64,000 bases of DNA from Prochlorococcus sp. AG-347-O22 (lineage in GTDB: Bacteria; Cyanobacteriota; Cyanobacteriia; PCC-6307; Cyanobiaceae). The position numbers were made by a program, and so were the translations under genes. The stretch covers positions 1 through 64,000 of the forward strand of contig QCCX01000003.1 in NCBI GenBank assembly GCA_003278845.1. Reading direction: 5' to 3'. Below the pieces are notes generated by a model. The model ran no database searches, was not told the DNA's origin, and saw nothing but the letters and a program-made list of their open reading frames with translations. How positions within the stretch are numbered: the stretch's first letter is position 1; the number at the start of each line of letters is the position of its first letter. This document shows, in pieces, positions 18,849-29,224 of this stretch.

Positions 18849-20636
18849 CTATGGATTTTTATTTAGTAAATTCAATATATAATTTTCATCTTGAGTATTT
18901 ATAAAATCTCCGAAATCCAAATCCAAATTACTCTTCCAATTATCAAATAATGGTTGAAGAGTTTTTTCTAAATCGTCAAGTTCCATTCTTTGTAAAAATG
19001 GTTTAGCAAGTCTCTGTAGATTTTTACTTCCCCCCAACCATAATTGGTATTTGTTTTGACCACTTCCAACAAGTGCTAATTCTGCCATATAAGGCCTGGT
19101 ACATCCATTCGGACATCCTGTCATTCTGAATAATATTGTCTTTTGTATTTTTAGATCTAATAGTAAATTTTCAATCCTTTTTAATACGTCAGGTAATATT
19201 CTTTCAGCTTCAGTCATTGCAAGACCACAAAGTGGTAAGGCAGGACAAGCTAAAGCGTGTCTTTGTATTTCATTAATGTTTTCTAAATTTTCGTATCCAA
19301 TTTTTGATAGAGATTTTTGAATTTCACCTTTGTTTTTATTGGCGATATTACAAAGTAAAATATCTTGATTAGGTGTGAGTCTTAAATCTAAATTATATTT
19401 TTTAACAATACTTGTAATGGTATTCTTCTTCTCTCCAGATAATCTTCCTGATAATAATGGTAAACCTACGAAATAGGAGGTTTTATTTTGTTTATGCCAA
19501 CCTAAGTAATCAATAAGAACCTTATCAGGTTCTTTTCTGATTTTTTTAATTTCTTTTTTGAAATACTTATCAGAAAGTAACTTTTTGAACCATTTAATAC
19601 CTTTTCTATGAAGAAGATATTTCATTCTAGAATTTTTTCTTGATTTCCTATCACCATAATCTCTTTGAATAGCCACAATGCTTTGTATTAATTCATAAAC
19701 ATCAGGTTCTTCAACATATCCAAGTGGATCTGCAATTCTGGCAAAGGTCTCCTCATTATTATGTGTGCGACCCATACCACCTCCAACATAGAAGTTGCAC
19801 CCTTCCAAGTTTCCATTTTTAGAAGTAAAGGCAACTATTCCTATGTCATTGGTAAGAAGATCAACAGAATTGTCACCAGGGACCGTCACAGCACATTTGA
19901 ATTTTCTCGGTAAATAAGTTGAACCATAAAGAGGCTCATCTTTTATCCCACTAAAAACATTATCTTTGTATTGGAGCTTCCTAATTGCTTCAATATCTTT
20001 GTCGGGCTTTATAGTGTATTCTAAATCTCCATCAGCCCAAAGCTCTAAAAAAGTGCCTTGGCCAGCCATTGGGGTGAGAAGATCTGCAACTTTTTTTGCC
20101 AATGCTCTTGCAATGTTATAGTCTGGCGAATCAAATGGAGCCGCAGGGGCCATGACGTTTCTATTAATGTCTCCACATGCAGCTAATGTGGACCCCATTG
20201 AATTTACTATTGTTTGAATTACTTCCTTTAGATTCTCCTTTCTGATTCCATGCATTTGAAAGGCTTGTCTTGTAGTGGCCCTAAGTGTTCCATTACCTAA
20301 TTCGTCAGATAATTCATCTAATGCTAAAAATAATTTCCCAGGGACTTCACCGCCTGGATTTCTTAACCTAAGCATCATTTGCCAATCTTTACTTTTTCCC
20401 GGCCTTCTATTTTCCCTGTTATCTTGTTGATAACTACCATGAAATTTTAATAACTGAACTGCATCATTAGTAAAATGATCACTCTCATTGACTAATTCTG
20501 TAGCTAGTGGTTCTTTAAGAAATTGGCTACTTTTTTTAAAATTTTCAAATTTAGAGACTTCTAGTCCATTTGCTAAACAAACAGTCTCTTCCTTTGCAGA
20601 ATCTTTTTTCTTTTTTACTTTCTCAACCTTGATCAA
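18849..20636 (-). CDS. sir: Ferredoxin-sulfite reductase
   Basis: The 595-residue protein carries the siroheme/[4Fe-4S] ligand pattern C-x5-C...C-x3-C at Cys464, Cys470, Cys508 and Cys512, with GCPNGCTRPYMAELALVG. The N-terminal LLKFHGSYQQDNRENR and GTLRATTRQAFQMHG segments are those of sulfite rather than nitrite reductases. It takes six electrons from ferredoxin to turn sulfite into sulfide for cysteine synthesis. The start is taken as TTG 20636. It diverges from glyS, with 87 bases between. Confidence 0.92.
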   Translation of the reverse strand: MIKVEKVKKKKDSAKEETVCLANGLEVSKFENFKKSSQFLKEPLATELVNESDHFTNDAVQLLKFHGSYQQDNRENRRPGKSKDWQMMLRLRNPGGEVPGKLFLALDELSDELGNGTLRATTRQAFQMHGIRKENLKEVIQTIVNSMGSTLAACGDINRNVMAPAAPFDSPDYNIARALAKKVADLLTPMAGQGTFLELWADGDLEYTIKPDKDIEAIRKLQYKDNVFSGIKDEPLYGSTYLPRKFKCAVTVPGDNSVDLLTNDIGIVAFTSKNGNLEGCNFYVGGGMGRTHNNEETFARIADPLGYVEEPDVYELIQSIVAIQRDYGDRKSRKNSRMKYLLHRKGIKWFKKLLSDKYFKKEIKKIRKEPDKVLIDYLGWHKQNKTSYFVGLPLLSGRLSGEKKNTITSIVKKYNLDLRLTPNQDILLCNIANKNKGEIQKSLSKIGYENLENINEIQRHALACPALPLCGLAMTEAERILPDVLKRIENLLLDLKIQKTILFRMTGCPNGCTRPYMAELALVGSGQNKYQLWLGGSKNLQRLAKPFLQRMELDDLEKTLQPLFDNWKSNLDLDFGDFINTQDENYILNLLNKNP

Positions 20637-20723
20637 AGGACCAAAAAATATCTCTTTTTATACATTAGCGAAAAGCTTATTTAACTGGTAGTAAATTATA
20701 GTAAGTGAAGTCATATTTTTTTC

Positions 20724-22886
20724 TTGTCTAAATATTTACTTGAGATAGGAACAGAAGAGTTGCCCGCAAATTTTTCTCATGCTGTTCTAGAGCAATTTAA
20801 ATCTCTAATAGAATTTGAATTGGATAAAAAGTTAATCAAATTCGAAAATATAGTTGTTACCTCCACACCAAGGAGGATAGTTCTACTTCTTGAAGGTTTA
20901 GTTGATTATGCAGAAGATAAGATAATAGAAAGAAAAGGGCCTAAAGCAAATTCAGCTTATTTAAATGGATGTCCTACTAATGCTGCTTTAGGATTTGCTA
21001 ATAGCTTAGGTATAGATGTAGGTGAGCTAGAAATAAAAAATACAGAAAAGGGTGATTTTGTATTTGGAAAGAAAATTGAGAAAGGACTATCAACAAAAAT
21101 TTCTTTGTCTTCGATTATCCCAAAATTAGTAAAGAGTCTTCAAGGCCCTCGATTTATGAAATGGGGAGCTGGGAACATGAAATTTTCAAGACCTATTAGG
21201 TGGATTGCCTCTATTTATAATAATGAAATTCTTGAATTTGAATTTGATGAATGTGATCCAAAGATTAAAATAAGTAATAAAACAAAAAGTCATAGGCTAA
21301 TCAATGAAGTTTTAGAACTTCAGAATCCGGATGATTTTTTTGAATTATTGAAACGAAATAGAGTAATAGCTATTCGAAAAGAAAGAAAAGAAAAAATTGA
21401 AAGTTTAATAAATCAGGCATCTAAATCTTTTAATTTGAAACCTGACCTTTCAGAAGGATTACTAAATGAACTAACTGATTTGATTGAATGGCCAGACTTA
21501 ATTATTGGCAAATTTAGTGATGAATTTCTGGATCTTCCGGTTGAAGTTCTTTCAACAGTCATGAAAAGTCATCAGAGATACGTTCCTCTTTTATTGAATA
21601 ACAAAAGTTTTTCTAAACTAGATTTAAGCTCTGAAAAAAATATTAGTACAACTTTCTGCGTTATTTCAAATGGTCTTGAAGAATCAAATAATAATATTGC
21701 CAAAGGTAATGAGAAAGTATTAAGGGCAAGGTTTTCAGATGCAAAGTTTTTCGTAGAAAGTGACAAAAAAGTTGCTTCAATAGAAAGAAATGAAAAGCTT
21801 AAATCTGTTTCATATTTAAAAGGACTTGGAAATATATTTCAGAGGGTAGAAAGGATAGAGGAAGTTACTAAAAAAATTATTAAATTTTTAAATGATAAGT
21901 CTTTAGAAGAAAAAAAAATAATAGAAGCTGCTAAATACTGTAAAAACGACTTATGTAGCGAAATTGTTTTCGAATTCCCTGAGCTGCAAGGAATAATGGG
22001 TGGTAAATATCTTAAATATGAGGGATTTAATGAGGATGTTTGTTTGGCTGTCGCTGAACATTATTTACCTTCTTTTTATAAAGATGCTTTGCCCTCCACT
22101 AAATATGGTGCAATAGTTTCCATAGCAGATAAGGTCGAAACTTTAATAAGTATATTTATTTCTGGTAAACGTCCTAGTGGATCATCTGATCCTTATGCTT
22201 TAAGAAGAAATTTGAATGGAGTGATTAAAATAATTTGGGATTTTGAACTTAATTTACCTTTAGATAAATTATTCAACGAACTTATTGATTTTTGGAAAAT
22301 CGTATTTCCTAATTTAAACTTCTCAAGAGAAACAGTTTTTAATGATTTAAATGAATTTTTAGTTCAAAGAATTGTTAGTCATCTAGAAGAAATATCACTA
22401 AATAAAGAATTAATAAAGGCCGTTTGCTCTTGTGATGAATTATCTCAAAAAAGAGTATTGAATATTGTTGATCTTAAAAATAGGATTAAGTCTATTATCA
22501 ACTTTAAGGAAAAGGATAATTTTGTTGAAATCCAGAAGGTAATTACCAGGGTAAGCAAATTAGCAAATAAAAGTGATATTTCAAGAGACGTTCTCACAAC
22601 AAGAGATTATGTAAACACAAAACTTTTTGAAAAAGATTGTGAATTCAAAGTTTTTGAATTTATTGGAGAATTAGAAAAACTTTTTTCAGAAGGTTATTGC
22701 AATTATTTGGAACTTCTAAATTTGTTTGAGATTAATGTAAACACTATCGAGGATTTATTTGATAATGATAAGGGAGTCCTAATAATGTCAGAGGATTTAA
22801 AAATAAGAAATAATAGACTCAATTTGTTGAGCTTAATTAGAAATTATTCTCTAAAAATTGCCGACTTTACACTTTTGAACTCTTAA
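20724..22886 (+). CDS. glyS: Glycyl-tRNA synthetase beta subunit
   Basis: The 720-residue protein starts at TTG 20724 with the typical YLLEIGTEELPA. Family landmarks follow: RRIVLLLEGL, MKWGAGNMKFSRPIRWI, EVLSTVMKSHQRYVPL, and the HD-type core RPSGSSDPYALRR at about residue 485. It forms the alpha2-beta2 enzyme that charges tRNA-Gly and binds the tRNA; the alpha subunit gene is not in this window. Its last 20 bases overlap chlP tail to tail. Confidence 0.95.
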   Translation: MSKYLLEIGTEELPANFSHAVLEQFKSLIEFELDKKLIKFENIVVTSTPRRIVLLLEGLVDYAEDKIIERKGPKANSAYLNGCPTNAALGFANSLGIDVGELEIKNTEKGDFVFGKKIEKGLSTKISLSSIIPKLVKSLQGPRFMKWGAGNMKFSRPIRWIASIYNNEILEFEFDECDPKIKISNKTKSHRLINEVLELQNPDDFFELLKRNRVIAIRKERKEKIESLINQASKSFNLKPDLSEGLLNELTDLIEWPDLIIGKFSDEFLDLPVEVLSTVMKSHQRYVPLLLNNKSFSKLDLSSEKNISTTFCVISNGLEESNNNIAKGNEKVLRARFSDAKFFVESDKKVASIERNEKLKSVSYLKGLGNIFQRVERIEEVTKKIIKFLNDKSLEEKKIIEAAKYCKNDLCSEIVFEFPELQGIMGGKYLKYEGFNEDVCLAVAEHYLPSFYKDALPSTKYGAIVSIADKVETLISIFISGKRPSGSSDPYALRRNLNGVIKIIWDFELNLPLDKLFNELIDFWKIVFPNLNFSRETVFNDLNEFLVQRIVSHLEEISLNKELIKAVCSCDELSQKRVLNIVDLKNRIKSIINFKEKDNFVEIQKVITRVSKLANKSDISRDVLTTRDYVNTKLFEKDCEFKVFEFIGELEKLFSEGYCNYLELLNLFEINVNTIEDLFDNDKGVLIMSEDLKIRNNRLNLLSLIRNYSLKIADFTLLNS

Positions 22887-24207
22887 CTTTAATTCCTCCC
22901 TTTATTGAATAATTTTCTAGCATTTTTTCTACCTCTTTATTTTCCCTAACAGCACTATCAACGGGTTTATATTTTAGAGGCGCTAGGGCTTTCCCTCTTA
23001 AAATCGAACCAAGTGTAAGCATCGTAATTTTAAGTTGCTGTAATGGTTTCATAGAGACAACTTTTTTGTATAAGTAACTATCAAAAGTAAGTCTTTGAAC
23101 ATCCATGTCATCACACATCTCAACAAAGGCTTCTCTAGCAGAATCATTTCTGTAAAAAATATTTTGAAGGATTTCTAGCACTTTATAAGTTGTGCCATAC
23201 TTTTTGTCCCATTTTTTAAGATAGTTTTTTAAATCTTTTTCTGATGGAATTACTTGACCATTTTTTGATGCTTCAACAATTTCTTCAGCACACATTCTTC
23301 CGCTTTTTGCAGCAAAATAAATGCCCTCTCCAGAACTTTTTGTAACATAACCAGCTGCATCACCAACCAATGCCATTCTCCCAACAACCCTTCTTGGCCT
23401 TGGATGCTCTGGAATAGGGTGAGCTTCTACCTTTATTACTTCACCATTAACAAGCCTTTTCTTTGCCCTATTTCTTACACCCTCTTGAAGTCCTTTAATT
23501 AATGACTGATTCTTTTGCATGGTTCCTGTGCCCACAGCAACATGATCATATTTAGGAAATACCCACCCATAAAAATCAGGAGAAACATCAGTTCCAACAT
23601 ACATTTCAGCAAGATCTTCGTAGTAACTCATTTCTTCTTTAGGCAATTTAATTCTTTCCTGAAATGCTATAGCAACTTTGTAATCACCTGCATCCATCGC
23701 TTTTGCGACTCTACTATTGGCTCCATCAGCTCCGATCAAAAGGTCAACAGTAAGCTCTTTTAGTTCCCCTTTTTTATCTCCATTCGTAAAATCTGAGTAG
23801 GAAAGCTTATATGGCCCTTGATTATTATCGCCAGTATCAATAGAAGTAACTAAGCCATTTATTAATGTAGCACCAAGATCTGATGCTCTGTTGCGCATAA
23901 AGGCGTCCATAACTTCTCTTCTACACATCCCAATAAACTCATTATCACTTTTCCCATAAACTCTATCTAAACTTATATCGACTTCTCTATTTGATGGAGA
24001 TATCATTCTCATATGTCTTACTTTTCTATCAATAATTGACTCAGGTAAATCAAATTCTTCGACCATGCAAAGTGGAATTGCTCCTCCACATGGTTTCGCA
24101 TTATCTAATTTTCTCTCGAAGAGCCAAGTTTTTATTCCAGCTTTAGCAAGTATTTCTGCCGCACATGAACCACTTGGACCTCCACCAATAACAGCTACCC
24201 TCAACAT
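22867..24207 (-). CDS. chlP: Geranylgeranyl diphosphate/chlorophyll reductase
   Basis: The 446-residue flavoprotein opens with the FAD-binding GGGPSGSCAAE (residues 8-18) and carries KPCGGAIPLCMVEEF, the GADGANSRVA block and ALVGDAAGYVTKSSGEGI. This is ChlP, which reduces geranylgeranyl to phytyl for chlorophylls and tocopherol at the membrane. In Prochlorococcus it would serve divinyl chlorophylls. The start is ATG 24207. It is divergent to the VanY-like gene. Confidence 0.95.
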   Translation of the reverse strand: MLRVAVIGGGPSGSCAAEILAKAGIKTWLFERKLDNAKPCGGAIPLCMVEEFDLPESIIDRKVRHMRMISPSNREVDISLDRVYGKSDNEFIGMCRREVMDAFMRNRASDLGATLINGLVTSIDTGDNNQGPYKLSYSDFTNGDKKGELKELTVDLLIGADGANSRVAKAMDAGDYKVAIAFQERIKLPKEEMSYYEDLAEMYVGTDVSPDFYGWVFPKYDHVAVGTGTMQKNQSLIKGLQEGVRNRAKKRLVNGEVIKVEAHPIPEHPRPRRVVGRMALVGDAAGYVTKSSGEGIYFAAKSGRMCAEEIVEASKNGQVIPSEKDLKNYLKKWDKKYGTTYKVLEILQNIFYRNDSAREAFVEMCDDMDVQRLTFDSYLYKKVVSMKPLQQLKITMLTLGSILRGKALAPLKYKPVDSAVRENKEVEKMLENYSIKGGIKVKSSKV

Positions 24208-24319
24208 ATGAAAAAAAATAATACTGTATATAAAAACTACATCTTTTTTGCTTATAAAAGTGCATTTCTTAAAATAATAGTTAATATCGAAATATCTTTT
24301 CCAAATTCACTTCTAAATA

Positions 24320-25033
24320 TTGGAACTAAACAAAGATATCGATCAATTTGATATACCACTTGCCAAAAGAACTTACTTAAATAATCCAAATTCAACATTA
24401 TTAAAAAAACTATTAATATTTTCTCCATTTCTTTTTCTAATCTTTTCTGTTTCTGCATTGCGATTAATTAAAAATACAGAAATTAGCTCTCTTGATAATC
24501 TTAATTTTCAGGCTCAGATAAATCACGACCATAGAATTTTAGGTCATTTACCCTATGCGGAAATTTCTAAGGAGAAACTCGTTTTAATTGAGCCAAATAT
24601 TGAAGTTCATATGGATATGCGCGATTCTCTACTAAAGATGAGAGAAGAAGCCAAAAAGGATGGGATATATTTAGTCTTCTTGAGTGGTTATAGATCAATA
24701 AATTTGCAAAACGATATCTTTTTTTCTTTAAAATCTATTAGAAATCAAGAAGCGGCAGAAAGAGCTAGAGTTTCTGCACCTCCAGGATATTCTGAACATA
24801 GTACAGGTTTCGCAATCGATATTGGTGATGCTACTCAAAGAGAGACAGACTTTGAAACCGACTTCGAAAATACTGAAGCCTTTAGATGGCTAATAAAAAA
24901 TGCAGCTAAGTTTCACTTTAGGTTATCGTTCAACAAAGATAATAAATATATAGATTACGAACCCTGGCATTGGAGATATGAGGGGTCAATTGAAGCATTA
25001 AAAGTTTTTGAAAGCTCAAATAGAAAATTATAA
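24320..25033 (+). CDS. Membrane-anchored D-Ala-D-Ala carboxypeptidase, VanY-like (M15B)
   Basis: The 237-residue protein has a cytoplasmic N-tip, one membrane span at about residues 30-48 and an exported M15B domain. Active-site residues are His160 and Asp167 in GYSEHSTGFAIDIGD and Glu214 and His217 in YEPWHWRY, with SGYRS at 122-126. It should trim the terminal D-Ala from peptidoglycan pentapeptides in the periplasm. The start is TTG 24320. Together with the VanX-like gene 5.5 kb upstream it could form a trimming and recycling pair. Confidence 0.85.
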   Translation: MELNKDIDQFDIPLAKRTYLNNPNSTLLKKLLIFSPFLFLIFSVSALRLIKNTEISSLDNLNFQAQINHDHRILGHLPYAEISKEKLVLIEPNIEVHMDMRDSLLKMREEAKKDGIYLVFLSGYRSINLQNDIFFSLKSIRNQEAAERARVSAPPGYSEHSTGFAIDIGDATQRETDFETDFENTEAFRWLIKNAAKFHFRLSFNKDNKYIDYEPWHWRYEGSIEALKVFESSNRKL

Positions 25034-25162
25034 ATCTAATTGATTAATTTAATTATTCCATTAGATTATATTTTTCAAAGTCATAGATAGAAAATTCTCA
25101 TAATTTGCATACTTTGAGTTAGCCTTAATAGAGTCAATCTAATATTCATATAAATTCTATAA

Positions 25163-26959
25163 ATGTCATCTTCGATAAAAGAAATTAGAAATGTTGCAAT
25201 TATTGCTCACGTAGATCATGGGAAGACAACTCTTGTAGATGCCTTGTTATCTCAATCGGGAATATTTAGAGACAATGAAGTTATCCCTACATGTGTAATG
25301 GATTCAAATGATCTTGAAAGAGAAAGGGGGATAACAATTCTCTCAAAAAATACTGCAGTTAACTATAAAGATACCAGAATTAATATTATAGATACACCTG
25401 GACATGCTGATTTTGGAGGAGAAGTTGAAAGGGTTTTAGGAATGGTTGATGGTTGTCTTCTTATTGTTGATGCAAATGAAGGACCTATGCCTCAAACAAG
25501 ATTTGTTTTAAAAAAAGCATTAGAAAAAGGACTTAGGCCTATAGTCTTTGTAAATAAAATTGATAGACCACGAGTAGTACCAGAAATAGCAATTGATAAG
25601 GTCCTTGATTTGTTTTTGGAATTAGGAGCTGATGATGATCAATGTGATTTCCCTTATCTTTTTGGAAGCGGCCTTTCTGGTTTTGCAAAAGAAGAGATGG
25701 AATCCAATAGTGATAATATGATGCCTCTTTTTGAAGCTATTATTAGACATGTTCCACCTCCAGTAGGTGATGCCAATAAGCCACTTCAGCTACAAATAAC
25801 TACTTTAGACTATTCTGATTTCTTAGGCAGAATAGTAATTGGGAAGATCCACAATGGAACTATAAAAAACGGCCAACAGGCTAGTTTAATTAAAGAAAAC
25901 GGAAAAACTATTAAAGGTAAGGTTAGTAAGCTTCTAGGATTTGAAGGATTACAAAGAATTGATATAAATGAAGCATTTGCAGGTGATATTGTTGCTGTTT
26001 CTGGTTTCGATGATGTCAATATTGGTGAGACCATAGCATGTCCCGATTCTCCTCATCCTCTTCCATTAATCAAAGTTGATGAACCTACCTTAAACATGAC
26101 TTTTGTTGTCAATGATTCACCATTCGCGGGTAAGGAAGGGAAATTTGTTACTAGTAGACAACTAAAAAATAGATTGGAGAGGGAACTCTTAACAAATGTT
26201 GCCCTGAGAGTAGAAGAAACTGATTCTCCTGACAGGTTCTCAGTTTCAGGAAGAGGAGAATTACATCTAGGAATATTGATTGAAACTATGAGAAGAGAGG
26301 GTTTTGAGTTTCAAATCTCTCAACCTCAAGTAATTTTTAGAGAAATTGATAATGTTGAATGTGAGCCTATAGAGACTTTGGTTTTAGATGTACCTGAAGT
26401 ATCTGTTGGTTCTTGCATCGAAAAACTTGGATCTAGAAAGGCAGAGATGAAAAATATGCAAACAAGTTCAGATGGGAGAACTCAATTAGAGTTTCTTGTG
26501 CCATCAAGAGGACTAATTGGATTTCGTGGTGAATTTGTTCGGATAACAAGAGGTGAAGGTATCATGAGTCACTCGTTTTATGAATATAAACCTAAAACAG
26601 GAGATTTCGAAACCAGAAGAAATGGCGTCCTTATAGCTTTTGAGGAAGGTGTGGCCACATTTTATGCATTAAAGAATGCTGAAGATAGGGGGGTCTATTT
26701 CATTAAACCTGGAGTTAAAGTTTATAAAGGAATGATAATTGGAGAGAATAATCGACCTCAAGATCTTGAGTTGAATATATGTAAAACTAAGCAGTTGACT
26801 AATATGAGGTCTGCAGGAGCAGAAGAACTTGATACTTTGCAGTCACCTGTGGACATTACCCTTGAAAGAGCACTCGAATATATTGGTCCAGATGAAATGC
26901 TAGAGGTTACACCGGATTCAATAAGGATGAGAAAAATAAACAAAAAGAAAAGAAATTAA
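25163..26959 (+). CDS. typA: GTP-binding protein TypA/BipA
   Basis: The 598-residue translational GTPase has G1 AHVDHGKTT (15-23), the G2 threonine in RERGITIL, G3 DTPGHADF (77-84) and G4 NKID (131-134). It keeps the EF-G-like domains III and V and the BipA-specific C-terminal domain with [19 protein letters not shown]. It binds ribosomes under stress and in assembly. The full usual length is present. DUF309 follows after 11 bases and is probably in the same transcript. Confidence 0.96.
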   Translation: MSSSIKEIRNVAIIAHVDHGKTTLVDALLSQSGIFRDNEVIPTCVMDSNDLERERGITILSKNTAVNYKDTRINIIDTPGHADFGGEVERVLGMVDGCLLIVDANEGPMPQTRFVLKKALEKGLRPIVFVNKIDRPRVVPEIAIDKVLDLFLELGADDDQCDFPYLFGSGLSGFAKEEMESNSDNMMPLFEAIIRHVPPPVGDANKPLQLQITTLDYSDFLGRIVIGKIHNGTIKNGQQASLIKENGKTIKGKVSKLLGFEGLQRIDINEAFAGDIVAVSGFDDVNIGETIACPDSPHPLPLIKVDEPTLNMTFVVNDSPFAGKEGKFVTSRQLKNRLERELLTNVALRVEETDSPDRFSVSGRGELHLGILIETMRREGFEFQISQPQVIFREIDNVECEPIETLVLDVPEVSVGSCIEKLGSRKAEMKNMQTSSDGRTQLEFLVPSRGLIGFRGEFVRITRGEGIMSHSFYEYKPKTGDFETRRNGVLIAFEEGVATFYALKNAEDRGVYFIKPGVKVYKGMIIGENNRPQDLELNICKTKQLTNMRSAGAEELDTLQSPVDITLERALEYIGPDEMLEVTPDSIRMRKINKKKRN

Positions 26960-26970
26960 TAATTAGTTTC

Positions 26971-27339
26971 ATGAACGAAGAAAGTACAAAAAGTTTTAAT
27001 CATTCCCTCTTTACGGCTTTAAATCTTTTTAACAATCATGAATGGTATGAGGCTCATGATGCTTTTGAAGAAATCTGGAATACCGTTGATGGTGATGAAA
27101 GACAAGTTATCCAAGGAATCTTACAAGTATCTGTTTCTCAGTTTCACTTAAGTAAGGGTAATTTAAATGGAGCTACTATTTTGCTTGGAGAGGGTTTAGG
27201 TAGAATAAAAACTAGAACCAAGATTAATTTAGGAATTGATCTTGAATCCTTCTGCCAATGTTTGGAAGATTTATTGAGAAAATTACAATATAAAGAGCTA
27301 GTAAATGAGAAAGATAAGCCTTTTTTGAAACCTCTTTGA
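26971..27339 (+). CDS. DUF309 family protein
   Basis: The 122-residue protein shows the DUF309 pattern: FNNHEWYEAHDAFEEIW at residues 21-37, then GILQVSVSQFHLSKGN and GLGRI. It is a small helical protein whose conserved Glu, His and Trp face one pocket; the function is unknown in any organism I can name. It lies between typA and lptB, all on the plus strand, and the same arrangement of short spacings suggests co-transcription with typA. Confidence 0.8.
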   Translation: MNEESTKSFNHSLFTALNLFNNHEWYEAHDAFEEIWNTVDGDERQVIQGILQVSVSQFHLSKGNLNGATILLGEGLGRIKTRTKINLGIDLESFCQCLEDLLRKLQYKELVNEKDKPFLKPL

Positions 27340-27433
27340 TGAATATGAATATATCTTTATCTTAAATGAAATTATTATTTTCTATCCCATTTTTTTTTCA
27401 AGAAAAAAAGATAACTAATCGATCTCAAGAAAA

Positions 27434-28162
27434 ATGAACCTAAATATTAATAATGTATCCCTTTCAATTAAAGGAAGATTAATCGTAAATGATGTTTCTG
27501 TAACTGTAAATCCAGGAGAAGTTGTAGGTTTGATGGGGCCTAACGGTGCTGGGAAAACTACAACTTTTAATCTTGCAGTTGGCAATATAAAACCTGATAA
27601 AGGTGAAATTTTAATGAATGGAAAAAATATAACCAATCTTCCTCTCCCAATTAGATCAAGACTCGGGTTAGCTTATTTAACTCAGGAAGCGAGCATATTT
27701 AGAGATCTAACTGTAAAGGATAATATAGATTTGGCTTTGCAGAATTCATCTTATAGTAGAGCGGCAATTAGAAATAGAAGAGAACAATTAATTAATGAAT
27801 TTAATTTGAATAACTTTGTAGATAATTATGGTTATCAACTCTCAGGAGGAGAGAGGAGGAGGTGTGAAATAGCTAGGGCTTTAACTGTAGGTAGAAAAGG
27901 GCCTAAATTTTTGTTATTAGATGAACCGTTTGCTGGAATCGATCCTCTGGCTGTTAATGATTTAAAGAAACTAATTCTTAAATTAAGTAGTGACGGGGTT
28001 GGGATTCTTATTACAGACCATAATGTGAGGGAAACACTTTTAATTACTAACAAATCATATGTATTAAGTGAAGGAAAGATTTTAGCTAACGGTTCATCAA
28101 GTGAATTGGCTGATAATCCAATAGTCAAGAAGTATTATCTGGGAGATAATTTTAAACTTTGA
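27434..28162 (+). CDS. lptB: Lipopolysaccharide export ABC ATPase LptB
   Basis: The 242-residue ATPase has Walker A GPNGAGKT (35-42), the YLTQEASIFRDL Q-loop segment typical of LptB, LSGGE (136-140) and Walker B FLLLDEPFAGIDP. It matches the cytoplasmic ATPase of the Lpt machinery, which extracts LPS from the inner membrane. An lpxD gene at 49.7-50.7 kb shows that lipid A synthesis is retained. The permease partners LptF/G are not in this window. Confidence 0.92.
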   Translation: MNLNINNVSLSIKGRLIVNDVSVTVNPGEVVGLMGPNGAGKTTTFNLAVGNIKPDKGEILMNGKNITNLPLPIRSRLGLAYLTQEASIFRDLTVKDNIDLALQNSSYSRAAIRNRREQLINEFNLNNFVDNYGYQLSGGERRRCEIARALTVGRKGPKFLLLDEPFAGIDPLAVNDLKKLILKLSSDGVGILITDHNVRETLLITNKSYVLSEGKILANGSSSELADNPIVKKYYLGDNFKL

Positions 28163-28273
28163 AATCTTTTTGCAAAATAAATTTAAATTTAATTATTAAA
28201 GATTTACTCATATAGGAATCATTTAAATTATTATTTATTTGTCATAGATTATTAAACTGTATAAATTTCTTGG

Positions 28274-29203
28274 ATGATACTAGATAATCTTCTTAAAAAT
28301 TTAGTTTATGACCCAGTTTCAGTCTTGGGTCTTTTAGTATTTTATTTTTTGTTAATTAACTTACCAATATCTTTGGGTGCATTTTTTAAAAAAAAGTCTT
28401 CTTCTACTGTAAGACTTATTACGATTTTGGTGAACTTATTAATAACATTACAATTACTTTTTAGGTGGTCAATTTCTGGGCACTTTCCTATCAGCAATTT
28501 GTATGAATCTCTTTATTTTCTTACTTGGGGTATCACATTAGGTCAACTATTGGTTGAAAGAGAATACCAAGCTCCAATAATTCCCTCAATTGCTATACCT
28601 ATTGAGTTAATGACTGTGGCTTTTGCTTGTTTTGTTTTACCTGATGATTTGAAATTATCGTCCAACTTAGTTCCAGCTTTAAGGTCTAGTTGGTTAGTAA
28701 TGCATGTTAGTGTCGTAATGCTTAGTTATGCGGCATTAATAATAGGTTCTTTACTTTCAATGTCCGTTTTGTTTATTAATAAAAATAAGCCGCTTCAAAT
28801 CAGAAGCAGTTCTACAGGTATAGGAGGATTTAAACTTTCGAATAGCTATTCTGTAAATGATTTAGTTGAACCTATTGAATTTTCTCATTCAGAAGAATTA
28901 GATACGTTAAGTTATCGTTCTATATTAATTGGCTTTGTTCTTTTAACTCTTGGTTTGATTTCAGGTGCGGTCTGGGCTAATGAGGCTTGGGGCACATGGT
29001 GGAGTTGGGATCCAAAAGAAACATGGGCATTTATCTCATGGTTATTTTATGCCGCTTATCTGCATATGAGAATAAGCAAGGGTTGGCAAGGACGTAGACC
29101 AGCATTATTAGCATCTACAGGCTTTTTAGTAGTTTTAGTATGTTATTTAGGAGTTAATTTTTTAGGAATAGGGTTACACAGTTATGGCTGGATATTTGGG
29201 TGA
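28274..29203 (+). CDS. ccsA: Cytochrome c biogenesis protein CcsA
   Basis: The 309-residue integral membrane protein has about eight spans and the heme-handling WWD motif GTWWSWDPKETW (WWSWDP at 242-247). The conserved His residues fall at 144, 264 and 302. CcsA works with CcsB in system II to attach heme to c-type cytochromes such as cytochrome f and c6 on the lumenal side. The start is ATG 28274. It closes a plus-strand run and faces rpe tail to tail. Confidence 0.94.
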   Translation: MILDNLLKNLVYDPVSVLGLLVFYFLLINLPISLGAFFKKKSSSTVRLITILVNLLITLQLLFRWSISGHFPISNLYESLYFLTWGITLGQLLVEREYQAPIIPSIAIPIELMTVAFACFVLPDDLKLSSNLVPALRSSWLVMHVSVVMLSYAALIIGSLLSMSVLFINKNKPLQIRSSSTGIGGFKLSNSYSVNDLVEPIEFSHSEELDTLSYRSILIGFVLLTLGLISGAVWANEAWGTWWSWDPKETWAFISWLFYAAYLHMRISKGWQGRRPALLASTGFLVVLVCYLGVNFLGIGLHSYGWIFG

Positions 29204-29224
29204 TTTGTAAATTTCCCAGAATAT

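Noticed and set aside
27390-27409. T-run and A-run hairpin before lptB
   Set aside because: A 2-base loop and a homopolymer stem are expected by chance at this composition.
28162-28205. AAATCTTT/AAAGATTT arms after lptB
   Set aside because: Eight-base AT arms with a 28-base loop and no U-run do not make a convincing terminator.
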